This document shows, in pieces, positions 1 through 7,701 of a stretch of 64,000 bases of DNA. The first letter of the stretch is position 1; every line of letters begins with the position of its first letter. Origin of the DNA: an uncultured Bacteroidales bacterium (GTDB lineage Bacteria; Bacteroidota; Bacteroidia; Bacteroidales; Muribaculaceae); the NCBI GenBank assembly GCA_902781045.1, contig CACZHT010000016.1:1-64000 (forward strand), written 5' to 3'. The notes beneath the pieces were generated by a model that was given only the letters and a program-made list of their open reading frames with translations, was not told the DNA's origin and did not search any database. The position numbers and the translations under genes were made by a program.

Positions 1-132
1 TAATTCATAATTTGGCTTTCTAAAGTAGTTACTGCCGCCGGCGGCGGAGCCGCCAGTCAGCTTCACGATACCTCATGCGGCCTCTGCCGTCCGGTGGCAT
101 TTAATAATAAACATTAATTAAAAACTTTTATT

Positions 133-297
133 ATGAAGAAAATTAATCGACTCGCCATGGCGGCCACTGTGGCCGCAGTGGCATCGCTGGGAACACAGGC
201 CCAACTTGTGATTAACCAGAATGGCAACGCCCACCTGGGCGACACAGCCATTGTCGACACCACTGCCACGCTGCACATCGCCGGCAGCAGTTACTGA
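133..297 (+). pseudogene. 54-codon secreted ORF, probable 5' remnant
   Basis: The frame starts MKKINRLAMAATVAAVASLG and has a basic, then Ala-rich, N-terminus ending in a TQAQ cleavage-like site, so a signal peptide of about 23 residues is likely. The remaining 31 residues (VINQNGNAHLGDTAIVDTT region) resemble the first mature strand of Bacteroidetes surface proteins that begin with a 'QLVVNSNGNVSIGT'-like stretch. The frame then stops at TGA 295-297 after GSSY. I read it as the 5' end of a larger secreted protein gene whose remainder has been lost. A genuine short exported peptide cannot be excluded. It lies directly upstream of an array of secreted paralogues. Confidence 0.4.
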
Positions 298-323
298 TTT
301 ATCTACGTTTCCATGCAGAAAAA

Positions 324-355
324 TTTGCAATTCTGCCCGAAAAACCTTAACTTTG
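324..355 (+). promoter_or_regulatory. Bacteroidetes-type promoter of the secreted paralogue array
   Basis: TTTG at 324-327, a 20-bp spacer, and TAACTTTG at 348-355 match the Bacteroidetes sigma consensus TTTG-N19/21-TAnnTTTG exactly. The predicted start near 362 leaves a 5' leader of about 25 nt before the ATG at 387. Confidence 0.8.
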
Positions 356-386
356 CATATCGTTTAACTTATAAAAAACATTAATT

Positions 387-1331
387 ATGAAAAAGATATT
401 TACATTATTGTTGGCGTTGCTGCTGGTCGGCACCGCGGCTCAGGCGCAGGAGGCCGGCTATCAGCCGTTGGTGCGCGAGGGCGTGGTTTGACACTACAAC
501 TACTTTGTTTTCGTCGACTTGGTAGTTGGTGGCTATTCCAAGGAGATGAAAGTACAATTCAAGGGAGACACGCTTATCAGTGGAGTGAGCTATAAGAAGT
601 GTTTCTTGTATGAGACAGAGACATTGCCTGATGATGAACTTCCCATCTGCTGTGCACGTGAGGACAATGGCAAGGTGATGTTCACCCAACCTCGTCATGA
701 GGTTCTGGACACGTTGGGCAGTTCTTTCTCCAACTGGGATATATTCATCCCTGGAGAGTCGTATGAAGAGAATGGCGAGATTATAGTCTATGATTTCGGT
801 GACATGTCCAGCTTTATTGACAGTCTCCATGGTGAGATAGTCTCGACAACCGATGTATCTGTCAATGGAATGCCAGTAAAAAAATATAATATCTCGGTGT
901 ACGGGGCTTATGAATGTGATTTTGTTGAAGGAGTAGGCGTTGATGGCGAACATGCCGGATTGCTGTTCGCTCCTCTCGTCATGCTTATGCCAGGCTTTAG
1001 TTCGGAACCGATGGGACTAATCAAACTCACGGACCTGGATGGCAATGTGCTGTACAAGGGAGCCAGCTATGATGATTCCCACGACGGTCTGGCACGGGTT
1101 GAGGCAGGCGGAGAGCGACTGAGAGTGCACCGGAATGCCACGACTGTGCTGGTCGATGTTCCGGCCGACGGGTTGCTCAGTGTCTTCGACATGGCCGGAC
1201 ACATGGTGGCCAGCCGCCTGGTGGCGCAAGGCACCGCCGAGATTCCGTCGGCCCAGCTCGCCGCCGGTGTCTACATCGTGCAGCTGTCCACCGCCACCGG
1301 CACGCAGACCGCCAAGGTCGTGGTCCAGTGA
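387..1331 (+). pseudogene. T9SS cargo paralogue A, interrupted by in-frame TGA
   Basis: The reading frame encodes a signal peptide (MKKIFTLLLALLLVGTAAQA) followed by EAGYQPLVREGVV and then TGA at 489-491. The third paralogue has TGG (Trp) here (GVVWHYEYY), so one base change created the stop. After it the frame stays open to 1331 and aligns with the third paralogue (KVQF.GDT, YKKCF, IVYDF.DM, EGIGVDG motifs). It ends in an approximately 60-residue type IX secretion sorting domain (VFDMAGHMVASRL, GVYIVQLSTATG, KVVVQ). The body function is unknown. The rest of the frame is intact and the promoter is strong, so the lesion looks recent. UGA readthrough is a remote alternative. Confidence 0.75.
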
Positions 1332-1389
1332 CCGCTGGCCGCAGGACGCATTTTCAGAACATTATAATAATCAACTAAATTCAACTGTT

Positions 1390-2727
1390 ATGAGATACAT
1401 CTACACATTATTATTGGCGTTGCTGCTGGGCGGCATCGCGGCTCAGGCGCAGGAGGCCGGCTATCAGCCTCTGGTGCGCGAGGGGGTGAAGTGGATCAAC
1501 CATTCGCAATTCGTGTATTTTGGAGATGAGACCTATTATGGCCCGGTCAACACTTATGTGATGCAGTTTGCCGGCGACACTGTCATCACAACCGGCAGCG
1601 GCACTCACGTCTACAAGAAACTGGTTGCCTCATCGGACAACTATTTTCTGCGTGAGGAGGGCAGAAAGGTTTATCGTCTGCACCAGAGAGAGCGCGACCT
1701 GGAGGTTGTAGACCAGCCTTCCGAATATCTGCTCTATGACTTCTCGGGCGAGAGCCAGGCGACGCTGTGCGGGCAAGTGACGTTCGACTACGAGGGCACC
1801 ATTGATGTCGGCGGCCACCCTTGCCGTGTTTTCCATGACCCGCACCGTTTCGGTCATCTTGTCGAATCGGTTGGGCTCGTGTCGGGCGACAGCGGCGACC
1901 TGGTTGACCAGCGCTGGGGCGAGCCTGCCGGCGGCGACTATCATTATGGCCTCGACCACATGGAGGGTTTGGATGGCAGCGCCGTCTTTTTGTCGCCCGT
2001 GCGAGCCGCCAAGCCCCTCGTGCGCGAGGGGGTCCGCTGGATATACCGCCGTGGCGGCAACGGCACACCGTGGTCGTTCTATGCCATCGAGTTTGAGGGC
2101 GACACCGTAATCGAGCCATGCAACATGCCCTTAGCCTGTGTCTACAAGAAGTGCTACAGGTTTGCTGTCGACAATGACAACATGCACTTGCCGGTGAGCC
2201 ACGCCGGCGAGACACCAACCGCCTATATGAGAAACCATGGAGTGCTGACGGCCATCATTGACCGTGAGACGGTTGATCAGAACACTGACGGTTTTCCGCC
2301 CGAGAGTTACCTCTACAGCTTCTCTTGTCCTTGTTTGGCCTACTTGATGGCCGATGCCAGTCAGTTGACGTTCAGTCTGACGGGAAAGACCGACATTGAC
2401 GGACAGGAATGCAGGGTGTTCACCGGCGATGAGGCCACTGGCTCTGACCTGCTGGTTGAGACGGTGGGTCTGGTGTCGGCCAGCCATGGCGACCTGCTGG
2501 GGCAGGCCGCAGGTGAGGGATTCGGCCTGAGCCATGTGATTGACACCGACGGCAACATCATCTACAAGGGCCCCTGCTACAGCGAAAACTCATCCATTGA
2601 GACGGTGGGCGACGTGTCGCGGCTCGGCGACCCGCGGTGGTACGACCTGCTGGGGCATCCGTATGAGAGCCGCCCCACACAGCCCGGCATCTACATCCAC
2701 CAGGGCCGCAAGGTCGTGGTCCAGTGA
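1390..2727 (+). CDS. T9SS cargo paralogue B with internally duplicated body (445 aa)
   Basis: The ATG at 1390 opens a signal peptide (MRYIYTLLLALLLGGIAAQA) nearly identical to that of paralogue C. The mature region has two tandem copies of one unit: residues about 26-200 and 205-400 both start PLVREGV(K/R)WI and continue with (M/I)(Q/E)F.GDTVI and YKK. The C-terminus (WYDLLGHPYESRP, PGIYIHQGRKVVVQ) is a type IX secretion sorting tail of a different subtype from paralogues A and C. The function is unknown; I expect a surface-attached or secreted protein. The frame is open further upstream, but the signal peptide fixes the start. The gene has no hairpin or promoter of its own and probably depends on read-through from the promoter at 324. 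Confidence 0.75.
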   Translation: MRYIYTLLLALLLGGIAAQAQEAGYQPLVREGVKWINHSQFVYFGDETYYGPVNTYVMQFAGDTVITTGSGTHVYKKLVASSDNYFLREEGRKVYRLHQRERDLEVVDQPSEYLLYDFSGESQATLCGQVTFDYEGTIDVGGHPCRVFHDPHRFGHLVESVGLVSGDSGDLVDQRWGEPAGGDYHYGLDHMEGLDGSAVFLSPVRAAKPLVREGVRWIYRRGGNGTPWSFYAIEFEGDTVIEPCNMPLACVYKKCYRFAVDNDNMHLPVSHAGETPTAYMRNHGVLTAIIDRETVDQNTDGFPPESYLYSFSCPCLAYLMADASQLTFSLTGKTDIDGQECRVFTGDEATGSDLLVETVGLVSASHGDLLGQAAGEGFGLSHVIDTDGNIIYKGPCYSENSSIETVGDVSRLGDPRWYDLLGHPYESRPTQPGIYIHQGRKVVVQ

Positions 2728-2743
2728 CCGTCGGCAGCAGAAC

Positions 2744-2784
2744 GCATTTTCTGGCGGAGCAATTGCCTGTCCGCAAGAAAATGC
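2744..2784. terminator. Hairpin after paralogue B that encloses a promoter element
   Basis: The arms GCATTTTCTGGCGGA (2744-2758) and TCCGCAAGAAAATGC (2770-2784) pair at 14 of 15 positions. The same hairpin follows paralogue C. The -33 element of the promoter for paralogue C sits in the loop. The terminator role is inferred, because the T-rich part is in the stem rather than after it. Confidence 0.5.
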
Positions 2785-2793
2785 CTACATTTG
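2763..2793 (+). promoter_or_regulatory. Promoter of paralogue C
   Basis: TTG at 2763-2765, a 20-bp spacer, and TACATTTG at 2786-2793 fit the Bacteroidetes consensus. The leader to the ATG at 2829 would be about 29 nt. The leader sequence (AACATTATAATAATCAACTA) is shared with paralogue B, which lacks the promoter part. Confidence 0.7.
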
Positions 2794-2828
2794 CAGAACA
2801 TTATAATAATCAACTAAATTCAACTGTT

Positions 2829-3794
2829 ATGAGATACATCTACACATTATTGTTGGCGTTGCTGCTGGGTGGCATTGCGGCTCAGGCACAGGAGGCCGGC
2901 TATCAGCCTTTGGTGCGCGAGGGGGTGGTTTGGCACTATGAGTACTACCTCTTTGACGACTATTGGGGAGAATCTGCCGTTGACTACAAGGTGCAGTTCC
3001 GTGGTGACACTGTCCTCAATGGGGCAGCCTACAAGAAATGCTTTTTCTACCGCGAAGATGCTCTGTCCGAGAATGCCGTGCCAGTGTGCTTTGCGCGGGA
3101 GGTGAATGGACAAATCATGTTCACCGAGCCAGCCCATGACGTCCTCAAAGATGCCTCCAAAGAACTTGTCGTGGATCTGGGTAGGCTGCCCGGACCGCTT
3201 TTTGAGGTCAACAAAGAGTTCCTGGTCTATGATTTCAGCGACATGCAAGGCTTTGTGTCAAAACTCAATCAGGAGTTCCCCTATGAGAACTACCAGGTCA
3301 CGTCAAATGACGGCGTACTGCTGAATGGCGATGTGGTCAAGAGCTATCATTTCACCTCAGAGACTTGCAGTGGTGACTATATCGAGGGAATAGGCGTTGA
3401 CGGCACTAACACAGGATACCTGTTCGCTCCCATCGCAGCATTTCCCATCTGCTACTGCCCCATGGTCAAGGGGCTGATTAAGGTGACATCCATTGAAGGC
3501 AAACTGCTGTACAAAGGTGCCAACTATGATGAGTTCTACACGCTATCTGCTTTGGATCGCATAACGCATCGAGGCGGTCCATTGTGCGTGAGTCAGCGAG
3601 TAGATGGAGTGCAAATAACCGTTCCGGCCGACGGGTTGCTCAGTGTCTTCGACATGGCCGGACACATGGTGGTCAGCCGCCTGGTGGCGCAAGGCACCGC
3701 CGAGATTCCGTCGGCCCAGCTCGCCACCGGTGTCTACATCGTGCAGCTGTCCACCGCCACCGGCACGCAGACCGCCAAGGTCGTAATCCAGTGA
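2829..3794 (+). CDS. T9SS cargo paralogue C (321 aa)
   Basis: This is the intact relative of the interrupted paralogue A. A 20-residue signal peptide (MRYIYTLLLALLLGGIAAQA) is followed by EAGYQPLVREGVVWHYEYY, a body of about 230 residues with YKKCFFY, VYDFSDMQGF and EGIGVDGTNTG, and a C-terminal type IX secretion domain (VPADGLLSVFDMAGHM, GVYIVQLSTATG, KVVIQ). The last 60 residues are almost identical to those of paralogue A, which suggests recent duplication or gene conversion. It has its own promoter and a perfect hairpin downstream. No catalytic motif is recognised and the function is unknown. The upstream in-frame extension from 2724 would bury the signal peptide, so I start at 2829. Confidence 0.8.
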   Translation: MRYIYTLLLALLLGGIAAQAQEAGYQPLVREGVVWHYEYYLFDDYWGESAVDYKVQFRGDTVLNGAAYKKCFFYREDALSENAVPVCFAREVNGQIMFTEPAHDVLKDASKELVVDLGRLPGPLFEVNKEFLVYDFSDMQGFVSKLNQEFPYENYQVTSNDGVLLNGDVVKSYHFTSETCSGDYIEGIGVDGTNTGYLFAPIAAFPICYCPMVKGLIKVTSIEGKLLYKGANYDEFYTLSALDRITHRGGPLCVSQRVDGVQITVPADGLLSVFDMAGHMVVSRLVAQGTAEIPSAQLATGVYIVQLSTATGTQTAKVVIQ

Positions 3795-3810
3795 CCGCCG
3801 GAAGCAGAAC

Positions 3811-3851
3811 GCATTTTCTGGCGGATGGGCTAGCATTCCGCCAGAAAATGC
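3811..3851 (+). terminator. Perfect 15-bp hairpin after paralogue C
   Basis: GCATTTTCTGGCGGA (3811-3825) and TCCGCCAGAAAATGC (3837-3851) are exact reverse complements around an 11-nt loop, 17 bp after the stop codon. The stem matches the one after paralogue B. Confidence 0.55.
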
Positions 3852-3864
3852 CTACATCTCACTA

Positions 3865-4085
3865 CCCGTTGGCGGAATTAAGTGAGCGCATGCTTGATTA
3901 TGCCGATGGGTCTGTTATTAATCTTGTTTAGGTATTGTGCAACAGCAAGTGCGCTCACCTTACTTTGTAAACAAGTTGTGCATAACGATGGTTTTAGTTA
4001 TTCCCACCACTAAATTATTAAAAAAACAGCGATATGCGTAACTTTTTAAGCATTGATTTATTAACTAATTAATTCCGCCAACGGG
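3865..4085. mobile_element. 221-bp element with perfect 17-bp terminal inverted repeats
   Basis: CCCGTTGGCGGAATTAA (3865-3881) and TTAATTCCGCCAACGGG (4069-4085) are exact reverse complements and bound 187 bp of non-coding, AT-rich sequence. Inside, GTGAGCGCA (3882-3890) pairs with TGCGCTCAC (3950-3958). Size and structure fit a MITE, but no clear target duplication is visible. It fills most of the gap between paralogue C and the next gene. Confidence 0.5.
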
Positions 4086-4105
4086 TTAATATAATTGAAG
4101 TGATT

Positions 4106-5281
4106 ATGAAACGAAATTTACTAAGATTGGCAGTCATAGCCATCGCTGCCTTGAGTTCACTAGCCGTTCAGGGACAGCTGTTCCGCCCCATGGGTTTGGG
4201 CGATGGATTAGGTAAACACATACATTCTTATTACATGCCACGCATGCATGTGGAGGGCGACAGTCTGTTTGTGTGCACCAACCAGGGGCTGTATTGCAAA
4301 GACTTGTCCGATGACGCAAGCCAGTGGCAACTGGCCGGGTTCGAGGGCATCCCGCTGCAAGACTATGTCCGCAACGGGAACGACATGCTTGCGCTGCGAC
4401 ACAATGTTGACAGTTGCTTCCTGCTCTTGTCGCATGACGGCGGACAGACCAACCAGGACATCACATCGACTGAGCTGGTAGTAAACCATCCCAGGGTTAA
4501 AAATGTGCTGATACGCCTTGTTCAACATCCCGAAGACCCGAACACGCTGCTTGTCCTATCCAAAATTTGGGGCATGTATAGGTCGACAGACTTTGGGCGT
4601 ACTTGGAGTAAAGAGTGCGGAGACACACTCGCACTCGGCACTTCTATTGGATTCCATCCTGCAAGACCGGACATTATCTATAATAGCGGCTCAGATGATA
4701 TAGAGGAGCCCTGTATAAACATCACTTATGATGGTGGCCAGACGTGGAATATCATATTTCCTTTCTGGAATGGAGACAACGCGGTTTTCCATATCGCATT
4801 CAATCCATCCAACCCTGACCGATGGATAATCGGTGGTCTCGGCATTGTGGGCACTTCTGATGACAATGGGCACACTTGGGAATTGCAAGAACTTGACCGG
4901 CAACGAACAGCCGCCTGGAATTTAACTGCATTTGACAACGAGAACAGCAACATTGTTTATATGGCAGGAAGCTTGAATTCAGAAGTCAAAGTCATGTGTT
5001 CGACAGACGGCGGGAGGTCATGGCTGGCACCGCAGACTGAGCCAGACCAACTTTATGTGAACGACATGCAGCAATATGGCGACAAACTCCTGATTTACAC
5101 CGGCGCGGACGTTTACGAGGTGTCAAAGTCGGAGTTGCTGGCTACAAGTTCCATCCCTGCTCAGCACATTTCGTCATCAGCTGATGAGTCCTCTGAGGTC
5201 TATGACTTGCAAGGGCGTCGCACCACTCATACCGGCAGTGGAATATACATCAAAAATGGCCGCAAGGTCGTGTTCCAGTAA
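4106..5281 (+). CDS. Secreted Asp-box (BNR/sortilin-like) propeller protein with T9SS tail (391 aa)
   Basis: The signal peptide MKRNLLRLAVIAIAALSSLAVQG leads into a body with five spaced Asp-box motifs: SHDGGQTNQD, STDFGRTWSK, TYDGGQTWNI, SDDNGHTWEL and STDGGRSWLA. Such repeats mark sialidase-, Ycf48- or sortilin-type beta-propellers. There is no sialidase Arg triad or FRIP motif that I can see, so I do not call a sialidase. The C-terminus (VYDLQGRRTT, GSGIYIKNGRKVVFQ) is a type IX secretion sorting signal. The ATG at 4106 is chosen over an in-frame GTG at 4100. The protein is probably surface-exposed; its ligand is unknown. Confidence 0.75.
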   Translation: MKRNLLRLAVIAIAALSSLAVQGQLFRPMGLGDGLGKHIHSYYMPRMHVEGDSLFVCTNQGLYCKDLSDDASQWQLAGFEGIPLQDYVRNGNDMLALRHNVDSCFLLLSHDGGQTNQDITSTELVVNHPRVKNVLIRLVQHPEDPNTLLVLSKIWGMYRSTDFGRTWSKECGDTLALGTSIGFHPARPDIIYNSGSDDIEEPCINITYDGGQTWNIIFPFWNGDNAVFHIAFNPSNPDRWIIGGLGIVGTSDDNGHTWELQELDRQRTAAWNLTAFDNENSNIVYMAGSLNSEVKVMCSTDGGRSWLAPQTEPDQLYVNDMQQYGDKLLIYTGADVYEVSKSELLATSSIPAQHISSSADESSEVYDLQGRRTTHTGSGIYIKNGRKVVFQ

Positions 5282-5312
5282 CCCCCGGCCGCAGGGCGCT
5301 TTCTCAGTTGAT

Positions 5313-5499
5313 GTATCTGTTCAGCGATTGCGTCGGAGACGCTAAAATGCTTCGAAGAAGCTATTTGTTCGAAAGACCATGCAAGAGGGCCGGAGGTCCT
5401 CGCCGCTTGCTTTCGAACAAAATCGGGTCTTCGACCCGCTCTGCATCTTCGATGCACAGGGGGGTAAGAGGAGATTCTTCTGAATCGCTGAATAGATAC
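5313..5499. repeat. 187-bp palindromic intergenic element with nested hairpins
   Basis: The outer arms GTATCTGTTCAGCGATT (5313-5329) and AATCGCTGAATAGATAC (5483-5499) pair with one mismatch. Inside are GCTTC/GAAGC (5349-5361), TTTGTTCGAAAG/CTTTCGAACAAA (5364-5375, 5410-5421), CGGGTC/GACCCG (5424-5438) and TGCATC/GATGCA (5442-5456), three of them with 3-nt loops. No ORF is convincing. The outer arms recur at 43030-43042/43721-43736 and 53575-53585/53644-53654. Confidence 0.6.
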
Positions 5500-5637
5500 C
5501 AGTTGATAGTTTATAGTTAAAAGTTAATAGTTCCGGGCTGCTCCCCACAGCCACGACTAATGTCTAAAAAATCTGTCACAAAATCGCACAGTGGCAAGAA
5601 AAATATTGTGGCAGGGAAAAATAATGCTTGCGCCCTA

Positions 5638-5675
5638 TAAAAACTGCGGGACTCGTGATTGAGCGAGTCCCGCAG
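5638..5675 (-). terminator. Intrinsic terminator of the butyrate-type operon
   Basis: CTGCGGGACTCG (5644-5655) and CGAGTCCCGCAG (5664-5675) form a perfect 12-bp stem. On the minus strand it is followed by TTTTTA (5638-5643). It lies 33 bp after the etfA stop. Confidence 0.9.
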
Positions 5676-5707
5676 CTGCATGTGTTGTGTTGATGTCGGC
5701 GTGGGGC

Positions 5708-6727
5708 CTATTGGGCCATCTCGCGCTTGAGACGCTCGGTGAGCATGGGCACAATCTTGTGCAGGTCGCCCACGATGCCCAGGTCAGCGACGCTGAAGAT
5801 GGGGGCATACTTGTCCTTGTTGATGGCGATGATCAGATCGCTCTCCTCCATGCCTGCCAGGTGCTGGATGGCACCGCTGATGCCACAGGCCATGTAGAGG
5901 TTGGGGCGCACGGTCTTGCCCGTCTGTCCCACCTGGCACTCGTGCGGCATCACGCCGTTGTCGACCATGGCACGCGACGAGGCCACCTGTCCGCCCAGCT
6001 GGTCGGCCAGAGCCTGGAGCTTGCCGAAGCCCTCCTTGTCGTGCACGCCACGTCCACCCGAGACCAGAATCTTGGCCTCGCTGATGTCGGCCACGCTCTT
6101 GTCGGCGCGGATGGTCTCGACCAGGCGCACCTTGAACTTGCTGGTGTCAAACTTGGGCTGGAAGTCGGTGACTGTGCCCTGACGCTGCGGGTCGCGCTCG
6201 CGCTTCTGCATCACGCCAGGACGCACGGTCGACATCTGCGGACGCGTGTTGGGGCACACGATGGTGGCCATCAGGTTGCCGCCAAAGGCGGGACGTGTCG
6301 AGTGCAGATCCATGAAGCCCTCTTCCTTGGCGGGGCACACCTCGAGCTTGGTGCAGTCGGCGGTCAGGCCGGCACGCAGGCGGCAGGCCAGGCGCGGGGC
6401 CATGTCACGGCCGATGGTGGTGGCACCATAGAGCACGATGCCGGGCTTGCGCTGCTCGATGATCTGATAGACGGCCTGCGAGTATTGCTCGCTCAGATAG
6501 TCCTTGAGCTCGGGGCAGTCGGCCACGATGACCTCGTCGGCACCCATCTCAATCAGGATCTGAGCCTGGTCCTTGATGCCGCAGCCCAGAAACATGGCTA
6601 CAACCTTCTCGCCCAACACATCAGCCAGGTCACGAGCCTTGCCCAGAAGTTCGAAAGCAACGGGCTGGATCACACCCTCGCGCTGCTCTGCAAAGACGAA
6701 TACGTTCTTATAATCTTTCTTATCCAT
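5708..6727 (-). CDS. etfA: Electron transfer flavoprotein alpha subunit (339 aa)
   Basis: EtfA is the FAD-carrying half of the heterodimer that exchanges electrons with acyl-CoA dehydrogenase. The N-terminal domain has VFVFAEQREG and an IVLYGATTIGRD stretch. The C-terminal FAD domain has VSGGRGV, GGQVASSRAMVDNG, QVGQTGKTVRPNLYMACGIS, then GAIQH and INKDKYAPIF, as in the family. The length is normal. It is the last gene of a six-gene minus-strand operon, after etfB and acyl-CoA dehydrogenase, and is followed by a strong terminator. The context suggests crotonyl-CoA reduction, possibly bifurcating with ferredoxin; bifurcation cannot be proved from sequence alone. Confidence 0.95.
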   Translation of the reverse strand: MDKKDYKNVFVFAEQREGVIQPVAFELLGKARDLADVLGEKVVAMFLGCGIKDQAQILIEMGADEVIVADCPELKDYLSEQYSQAVYQIIEQRKPGIVLYGATTIGRDMAPRLACRLRAGLTADCTKLEVCPAKEEGFMDLHSTRPAFGGNLMATIVCPNTRPQMSTVRPGVMQKRERDPQRQGTVTDFQPKFDTSKFKVRLVETIRADKSVADISEAKILVSGGRGVHDKEGFGKLQALADQLGGQVASSRAMVDNGVMPHECQVGQTGKTVRPNLYMACGISGAIQHLAGMEESDLIIAINKDKYAPIFSVADLGIVGDLHKIVPMLTERLKREMAQ

Positions 6728-6815
6728 AGCAATGTCATTTTTTAGTTTTTAGACGTAGTTTTTAGACGTTAGACTAGAAACTAACAACTAAAAACTAACA
6801 ACTAAAAACTAAAGT

Positions 6816-7598
6816 TTAGATGATGTGTTTCTCTTTCAGTTTGGCGACAATCAGCTCGACTGCCTCCTCCTCACTCACTTCGTGCAGCTCGCCGGGGGCC
6901 TTCATGGCCTTGGGGAACGACTGGAACACCTTAGTGGGCGAGCCGGCAAGACCCAGTTTGGTCTCCTCGACGTCAATCTTGTCGGCGCTCCACACCTCCA
7001 CCTCCTTGTTGTAGGCCTCCATGATGCCGCTCACGCTCATGTAGCGCGGCTCGAAGGCGCTGGCCAGGACGGTGAGCAGACACTTGCCCTCGACCTCGAG
7101 CACTTGTGTGCTGTCCTCGTTCTCCTTGTGCACGAGCAACTTGCCGTTGTCCTGCAGCTTGGCATCGACAACATAGGTGATCTGCGGCAGGCCCAGGTGC
7201 TCGGCCAGCTCGGGACCCACCTGTGCGGTGTCGCCATCGATAGCCTGACGGCCAGCGATGATCAGGTCATAGTCCAGCACGCGGCACAGGCCCGACAGGG
7301 CATAGCTGGTGGCCAGCGTGTCGGCACCGGCAAACTTGCGGTCGCTCAGCAGGATAGCGCGGTCGGCACCCATAGCGTAGGCCTCACGCAGCATGACATC
7401 GGCCTGCGGTGGACCCATCGAGATAACTGTAACATTGGCACCGAACTGGTCTTTGAGACGCAGTGCGAGTTCGAGGCCGCCCTTGTCATCGGGGTTCATG
7501 ATGCTGGGCACACCCTCGCGAATCAAGGTACCTTTCACGGGGTCGATCTTGATCTCGGTGGTATCAGGAACTTGCTTTAAACAAACTACAATATTCAT
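6816..7598 (-). CDS. etfB: Electron transfer flavoprotein beta subunit (260 aa)
   Basis: The product starts MNIVVCLKQVPDTTEIKIDP and contains IMNPDDKGGLELALRLKD and the family signature around DYDLIIAGRQAIDGDTAQVG, so it is the EtfB subunit that binds the second nucleotide (FAD in bifurcating Etfs, AMP otherwise). It forms a heterodimer with the EtfA encoded 88 bp downstream. The spacer between the two genes is made of repeated AACTAAAAACTAA words with no promoter signal. Length and motifs are normal. Confidence 0.95.
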   Translation of the reverse strand: MNIVVCLKQVPDTTEIKIDPVKGTLIREGVPSIMNPDDKGGLELALRLKDQFGANVTVISMGPPQADVMLREAYAMGADRAILLSDRKFAGADTLATSYALSGLCRVLDYDLIIAGRQAIDGDTAQVGPELAEHLGLPQITYVVDAKLQDNGKLLVHKENEDSTQVLEVEGKCLLTVLASAFEPRYMSVSGIMEAYNKEVEVWSADKIDVEETKLGLAGSPTKVFQSFPKAMKAPGELHEVSEEEAVELIVAKLKEKHII

Positions 7599-7701
7599 AT
7601 TCTATATTATTGACATTAGACTTTAGTCGTTAGACATCAGACGTTAGAATTCTCTAACCCCTAACCTCTAACCCCTAACCTTCAAGTTCAGAACTTGAAT
7701 C

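Noticed and set aside
405..953. 182-codon minus-strand ORF opposite paralogue A
   Set aside because: It is the mirror frame of a secreted-protein gene; it has no signal or domain and repeats opposite each paralogue.
387..1331. Selenocysteine at TGA 489-491
   Set aside because: The position is Trp in the paralogue and no SECIS-like hairpin follows directly; a nonsense mutation is simpler.
4106..5281. Sialidase
   Set aside because: Five Asp boxes are present, but no FRIP motif or Arg triad is seen, so a non-enzymatic propeller is more likely.
5313..5499. Riboswitch or known structured RNA
   Set aside because: The stems do not match any riboswitch, RNase P, SRP or tmRNA core that I can recognise, and the same outer arms recur at unrelated sites.
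5687..6745. 352-codon plus-strand ORF opposite etfA
   Set aside because: Long only because of GC-rich codons in etfA; His/Ala/Val-rich with no family pattern. The same reason removes the long ORFs opposite etfB, ftsA, murC, murG, murD, mraY and others.
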